Origin: JALZVT01 sp964634815
Lineage (GTDB): Bacteria > Pseudomonadota > Gammaproteobacteria > Pseudomonadales > Azotimanducaceae
Length of the DNA: 64,000 bases
Direction: 5' to 3'
NCBI GenBank assembly: GCA_964634815.1
Contig: CAZWMD010000003.1
Span: 1-64,000, forward strand
Below, piece by piece: positions 60,268 to 64,000 of the stretch. Each line of letters starts with the position of its first letter. Positions within the stretch are counted from its first letter, which is position 1. The notes beneath the pieces are model-generated. The model was not told the DNA's origin and did no database searches. It saw only the letters and a list, made by a program, of their open reading frames with translations. Both the position numbers and the translations under genes were made by a program.

Positions 60268-61151
60268 TAGGCGCCTCCAAGAACGCGCTCAAGCGGCGTT
60301 GTGGTGGTTACAAATTGACACCGAATACGGACGTCACGGCACAAAGACTCAAGCGCGTTTTTGCGATGTTGGAAGCGCTCTTTGTATTCTTGCCTGAGTT
60401 TGGTGTTGCCACTATGAAAGGCCAGGGTACTCGCGCGGTCGGTTACCCGGTAGCGATTGGCCGGGGGCAGGTGAGTTTCAAGAACATCGTAGACAAATAT
60501 GGCATGCACTTCGTTGTGTCGCGACAAGTGCAGGAGTTTTTCCCGATCCTCCTGTTCCAGCGCATGGCAATCGGTAACTATGTGAATCCGGTGACCTGAG
60601 CGCGCGATGTGAGCGAGCCTGGTCAGTGCGTCTTTGAATGGCTTATCGGGCAGGGTTTGCGCGTTTAGTGCGGCATTGCGCTTCGCCAGATCATTGAGCA
60701 ACCGGGCGACAGCTCGCGCGTTGCGTAACGGGCGATGCACGGCAAGGCCAGTGTCTGCAGCCACAATGCCACCAACCCGATCATTGTTGGCCAGACTCTG
60801 CCAGGCAAGGCGTGCGGCAATCTCTGCAGCCGCTACGGACTTGAGTCGGGCCTTGCTGCCAAAGAACATGGGTCGGGTTTGGTCCACCATGATCAGTGTG
60901 GGGCGTTCTTTCTCTTCCTGAAAAACCTTGGTGTGAGGTTTGTTTCGCCGCGCCGTCACCCGCCAATCAATCGAACGAACGTCGTCACCGGGTTGATAGG
61001 CGCGGACCTCGGCAAAGTCCATGCCTCGTCCCCGGGCTTTTGAGGTCTTTTCGCCGTGCTGCACTGTAGCCCGACGCGAGCGAGTCCCGCGGGTGACGGA
61101 TGCCCGTAAACCCAACAGCTCATCCAACCCAACGTAAGCTCCTAGCAGCAT
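60267..61151 (-). CDS. DUF58 family protein
   Basis: Soluble DUF58 protein with a degenerate VWA-like fold. The hallmark GRGMDFAEVRAYQPGDDVRS and IDWRVTARRNKPHTKVFQEE (residues about 43-82) is present; a later VWA-like core has LIMVDQTRPMFFG. I use ATG 61151, 11 bases after the moxR stop, giving 294 residues; the open frame runs further back into moxR. It is usually encoded next to MoxR ATPases and VWA proteins, as here. Confidence 0.9.
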   Translation of the reverse strand: MLLGAYVGLDELLGLRASVTRGTRSRRATVQHGEKTSKARGRGMDFAEVRAYQPGDDVRSIDWRVTARRNKPHTKVFQEEKERPTLIMVDQTRPMFFGSKARLKSVAAAEIAARLAWQSLANNDRVGGIVAADTGLAVHRPLRNARAVARLLNDLAKRNAALNAQTLPDKPFKDALTRLAHIARSGHRIHIVTDCHALEQEDREKLLHLSRHNEVHAIFVYDVLETHLPPANRYRVTDRASTLAFHSGNTKLRQEYKERFQHRKNALESLCRDVRIRCQFVTTTTPLERVLGGA

Positions 61152-61162
61152 GGCGAGGTGCT

Positions 61163-62155
61163 CTAACCCACCGGCACCTGCTGAAGCAGGTTGTCGATGA
61201 TCTGATTTGGGGTTATGCCCTGAGCCTCGGCATCGAAGCTTATGATCAAGCGATGTCGCAGCACGTCGTGACACACAGCCTGAACATCTTCGGGTGTCAC
61301 AAAATCCCGATTATCGAGCCACGCCCGGGCCCGGGAGGTTTGATCCAGCGCAATACTGGCCCGGGGGCTGACACCAAACTCAAGTTGTTCTGCCAGCGTG
61401 TCTCTGCGTTCCCGGGTCGCCATCACGAGCTGGATAATGTACTGCTCCACGGCTGGTGCCATATACACGTTGAACACGTCTTTGCGCGCCGCAAAAATAT
61501 CCGCCTGGGTTAAACGCAGGGGCGGAACGCTTTCAGGGGAGCTCGATGCGCCGTTGTTTGCAAGTTCTTCTCTTACGAGACTCAGAATCTGCTGCTCTGC
61601 GCTCGCTGCCGGATAGCCAACCTCGATGTGCATCAGAAAGCGATCAAGCTGGGCTTCCGGTAGCGGGTAGGTGCCTTCCTGTTCGATGGGGTTTTGGGTT
61701 GCCATTACCAGGAACAAATCGGGCAGGGAGAAGGTCTCTCGACCGATACTTACCTGGCGCTCTGCCATGGCCTCAAGTAGCGCTGCCTGTACCTTTGCTG
61801 GAGCACGGTTAACTTCGTCAGCCAGGATAAGATTGTGGAAGATTGGGCCCTTCTGAAAGCGAAAATCGGAAGTTTCCGGACGAAATATCTCTGTGCCTGT
61901 GATGTCCGAGGGTAGCAGGTCCGGAGTGAACTGAACGCGGTGGAAGTCGCCCTCAACAGCGCTCGCGAGCTCTTTGATCGCCCGGGTTTTGGCGAGTCCC
62001 GGTGCACCCTCAACCAGCAGGTGACCACCGCAGATGAGGGCGGTTAGCAGTCTTTGCACCAACAGCTCCTGGCCGATGATTCGACTCTCGAGCCAACTGC
62101 CTACCGACCGAATTCTTGCGCTTGAGTCGGCGCTATTTGCAACGGGTGCGTCCAT
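61163..62155 (-). CDS. MoxR-family AAA+ ATPase
   Basis: AAA+ chaperone-like ATPase. Walker A is GAPGLAKT (residues about 54-61), Walker B is LILADEVNRAP, and sensor 1 follows in MATQNPIEQEGTYPLPEAQ, a MoxR signature. 330 residues. First gene of the six-gene minus-strand unit with DUF58, DUF4381 and the three Bat-type proteins. Family members are thought to remodel or insert metal into VWA protein partners; the client here is unknown. Confidence 0.93.
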   Translation of the reverse strand: MDAPVANSADSSARIRSVGSWLESRIIGQELLVQRLLTALICGGHLLVEGAPGLAKTRAIKELASAVEGDFHRVQFTPDLLPSDITGTEIFRPETSDFRFQKGPIFHNLILADEVNRAPAKVQAALLEAMAERQVSIGRETFSLPDLFLVMATQNPIEQEGTYPLPEAQLDRFLMHIEVGYPAASAEQQILSLVREELANNGASSSPESVPPLRLTQADIFAARKDVFNVYMAPAVEQYIIQLVMATRERRDTLAEQLEFGVSPRASIALDQTSRARAWLDNRDFVTPEDVQAVCHDVLRHRLIISFDAEAQGITPNQIIDNLLQQVPVG

Positions 62156-62470
62156 GGATGGTTTCTGATTCCTGCTGGTGGATAAGAGGCTGTGTCGGGC
62201 GCGATATTGTACCGGCGCAGAAGAGGCAGTCCAGTTGCCAGCGTCGAACGAAAATTTGCTCTCAAGGCCTCATTGCGGTGCGTCGGGCGGTGTGATTCTG
62301 ATCGATGCGCACCAAAATAGGGCTTAAGGTCGAGCCATAGCGCCGCGGGTCACCAGTTTCTCTGGACTGTGCCCCCTGCGAGGGCGCGGCACGGTATTTG
62401 CACCGGTTTTGTTCGCTGATTGCACTTTGACTGTGCGACCCCCTTTGGCCACCTGGAGAGAAGCCTGCAG
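62156..62470. other. Divergent intergenic region between moxR and amtB
   Basis: This 315-bp gap contains no convincing gene. It holds a sigma-54-type promoter for amtB at 62387-62402. Around 62308-62322 a GCACCA-N-AGGGC arrangement resembles half of an NtrC site, about 75 bp further upstream. The arms GTGCC (62369-62373) and GGCAC (62388-62392) also form a short inverted repeat overlapping the -24 element. Confidence 0.6.
62387..62402 (+). promoter_or_regulatory. Sigma-54 (-24/-12) promoter for amtB
   Basis: CGGCACGGTATTTGCA matches the TGGCAC-N5-TTGCA consensus at all but the first base. The invariant GG (62388-62389) and GC (62400-62401) are separated by exactly ten bases. It lies 69 bp upstream of the amtB ATG in the right direction. 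Fits nitrogen control through RpoN and NtrC, which is standard for ammonium transporters. Confidence 0.75.
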
Positions 62471-63832
62471 ATGATTGATAAATGCCTAGAAAACCGCGCG
62501 CAACCCCTGCGGCGTCCTGGATCGCCCGGACTGCGAGGACTGTTTGGACGGCCTAATGCCGGGTCGTTGGGGCTGGCCCTGGCGCTTGTTGCCTTTGCCA
62601 CCCCGGTAGCGGCGGATGAGCTGAATAGTGCCAACACGGCTTGGATCTTAACCAGCACCGCTTTAGTGCTGTTCATGACGATTCCGGGACTGTCGCTGTT
62701 TTATGGCGGCCTGGTGCGCACCAAAAACAGTCTTAGTGTGTTGATGCAGTGCTTCACGATCACCTGTCTGGTGTCGATACTTTGGTTGCTGCTGGGTTAT
62801 AGCCTGGCCTTCAGCGAGGGCAACAGTTTCATTGGCGGTTTAAACCACGTTTTGTTTGCCGGAGTGGTTGAGAGTTCGTTGAATGGCGATATACCCGCCA
62901 GCTCTTTTGCGCTGTTCCAGATGACCTTTGCCATTATCACGCCAGCTCTGGTGGTTGGTGGCTTTGCCGAGCGCATGCGCTTTTCTGCGGTTGTGTTGTT
63001 CTCGGCACTGTGGCTGCTTGCTGTCTACATCCCTGTGTGTCACTGGGTCTGGGGCGGCGGCTGGCTTGGCGAAATGGGCTTCATGGACTTTGCCGGTGGC
63101 GCCGTTGTTCACATCACCGCTGGTGTGGGTGCGCTTGTGGCTGCTCTGGTGCTTGGGCGTCGCCAAGGATTCCCGGACCGGCCGTTGCCACCACACAACA
63201 TGACCATGACCGTGACCGGTGCCGGCATGCTCTGGGTTGGCTGGTTTGGATTCAATGGCGGCTCAGCGCTTGCTGCGAATGGCGACGCGGCCATGGCAAT
63301 GCTTGTCACCCATATTTCGGCCGCCACCGCGGCGTTTACCTGGCTCGGTATTGAGTGGATTAAGTACGGCAAGCCCAGTGCGCTTGGTGCGGTCACCGGG
63401 ATGGTTGCTGGTCTGGGCACCATCACGCCAGCCTCGGGTTTTGTGGGTCCGGCGGGGGCCTTGATTATTGGCCTGCTCGCGGGCGGTGTGTGCTTTACCG
63501 CAACACTGTTTTTCAAACAGAAACTGAAAATTGATGACTCTCTTGATGTGTTTCCAGTGCACGGTGTTGGCGGCATCCTTGGCTGTCTGTTAACTGCCGT
63601 TTTTGCAAGTAACGCACTCGGTGTGTTTAGTGGCGATCAGGAGTTGAGCATTGCCAGCCAGCTAACCACACAGGCTATTGGCGTGGTAGCAACCATCATC
63701 TACACCGCGGTACTGACCTGGGTGATCCTGATGATCACGGGAGTGGTCTGTGGTGGCAATCGGGTTGACGAAGACACCGAAACCCAGGGGCTGGATTTAA
63801 CCCAGCACAATGAAAAGGGCTACGACCTTTAG
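62471..63832 (+). CDS. amtB: Ammonium transporter
   Basis: Amt-family inner-membrane ammonium channel with a signal-like N-terminal segment (SLGLALALVAFATPVAADEL) and eleven further spans. Family motifs include TIPGLSLFYGGLVRTKNSLSV's first half, ADEL after cleavage, GGAVVHITAGVGALVAA with the first pore histidine, and DVFPVHGVGGILG with the second. Start ATG 62471 is ten bases after GGAGAG; 453 residues. No glnK gene is adjacent, although amtB is commonly paired with it. Preceded by a sigma-54 promoter. Confidence 0.94.
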   Translation: MIDKCLENRAQPLRRPGSPGLRGLFGRPNAGSLGLALALVAFATPVAADELNSANTAWILTSTALVLFMTIPGLSLFYGGLVRTKNSLSVLMQCFTITCLVSILWLLLGYSLAFSEGNSFIGGLNHVLFAGVVESSLNGDIPASSFALFQMTFAIITPALVVGGFAERMRFSAVVLFSALWLLAVYIPVCHWVWGGGWLGEMGFMDFAGGAVVHITAGVGALVAALVLGRRQGFPDRPLPPHNMTMTVTGAGMLWVGWFGFNGGSALAANGDAAMAMLVTHISAATAAFTWLGIEWIKYGKPSALGAVTGMVAGLGTITPASGFVGPAGALIIGLLAGGVCFTATLFFKQKLKIDDSLDVFPVHGVGGILGCLLTAVFASNALGVFSGDQELSIASQLTTQAIGVVATIIYTAVLTWVILMITGVVCGGNRVDEDTETQGLDLTQHNEKGYDL

Positions 63833-63845
63833 GTCTTAGCCCCGA

Positions 63846-64000
63846 CTAGGATTGGGCCGCACGCTGCATAGCGCTCTCAATGAGGGCGCTAAGTAGCTGC
63901 GGGAAGTCCAAACCCAGGGCCTTGGCTCCGTCCGGATACAGGCTGGTGGGTGTCATGCCCGGTAGCGTGTTGACTTCAAGCAGTACCGGATCGCCGCTCG
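63846..64000 (-). CDS. ddl: D-alanine--D-alanine ligase, C-terminal end
   Basis: Partial gene running off the window edge. On the minus strand the last 51 codons read EVNTLPGMTPTSLYPDGAKA then LGLDFPQLLSALIESAM and stop at 63846-63848. EVNTLPGMT is the ATP-grasp metal/substrate segment near the C-terminus of D-Ala-D-Ala ligase, which makes the dipeptide for peptidoglycan. The start lies beyond 64000. It converges with amtB, 13 bp apart. No mur or fts neighbours are visible, so which ddl paralogue this is cannot be told. Confidence 0.88.
   Translation of the reverse strand, partial: SGDPVLLEVNTLPGMTPTSLYPDGAKALGLDFPQLLSALIESAMQRAAQS

Overview
The window looks like a chromosomal segment of a free-living, aerobic gammaproteobacterium. 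The basis is an YhcB/ZapG-type gene, an ActP-type acetate symporter, a pseudomonad-style guanidinobutyrase, a sigma-54-type promoter before amtB and a mid-50s GC content judged by eye. It is densely coding, with many overlapping stop/start pairs. I see no rRNA, tRNA, CRISPR array, phage or intact insertion sequence. One 100-N scaffold gap lies at 19454-19553, and the same 55 bases sit on both sides of it.

Layout. 1-6063: end of actP, rsgA, an MlrC-like M81 peptidase, transaldolase and a lipoprotein-type methyltransferase. 6084-20000: an oxidative/catabolic stretch with enoyl-CoA hydratase, acyl-CoA dehydrogenase, WYL regulator, dienelactone hydrolase, a damaged P-loop kinase gene, amidohydrolase, Baeyer-Villiger-type monooxygenase, cytochrome c'/cytochrome b pair, GST, P450, YbaN, CoA-transferase, guanidinobutyrase and cupin. 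20034-26787: a DUF3604/PHP lipoprotein, then divergently a tightly coupled tctC-tctB-tctA-Ntn-hydrolase operon. 26784-38541: mostly minus-strand acyl-CoA and leucine catabolism (2OG dioxygenase, double-YjbR protein, HMG-CoA lyase, FadJ-like enzyme, MDR oxidoreductase, SDR, YhcB, biotin carboxylase and carboxyltransferase subunits). 38655-43298: malonyl-CoA-synthetase-like ligase, malate synthase G and YceI. 43301-47368: a four-gene minus-strand run (DUF1295, PfkB kinase, sulfotransferase, GST). 47500-50947: an unknown coiled-coil protein and an xdhC-mocA-cysE-zinc-ribbon run. 51014-55263: rhomboid, DUF2797, aminopeptidase N. 55280-62155: a complete moxR-DUF58-DUF4381-batA-batB/C-batD operon. 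62471-64000: amtB behind a good sigma-54 promoter, and the 3' end of ddl.

Together the genes describe a heterotroph that takes up acetate, carboxylates and ammonium and feeds branched-chain and odd substrates through CoA esters. Acetate or glyoxylate carbon would be assimilated through malate synthase. I did not find a convincing wholly new system. The items most worth checking are the gap artefact, the kinase gene with an apparent in-frame internal deletion coupled to a 61-residue unknown, a GST gene that seems to start at ATT, the TTT transporter/Ntn-hydrolase operon, and a short repeat-bounded element at 32834-32950.
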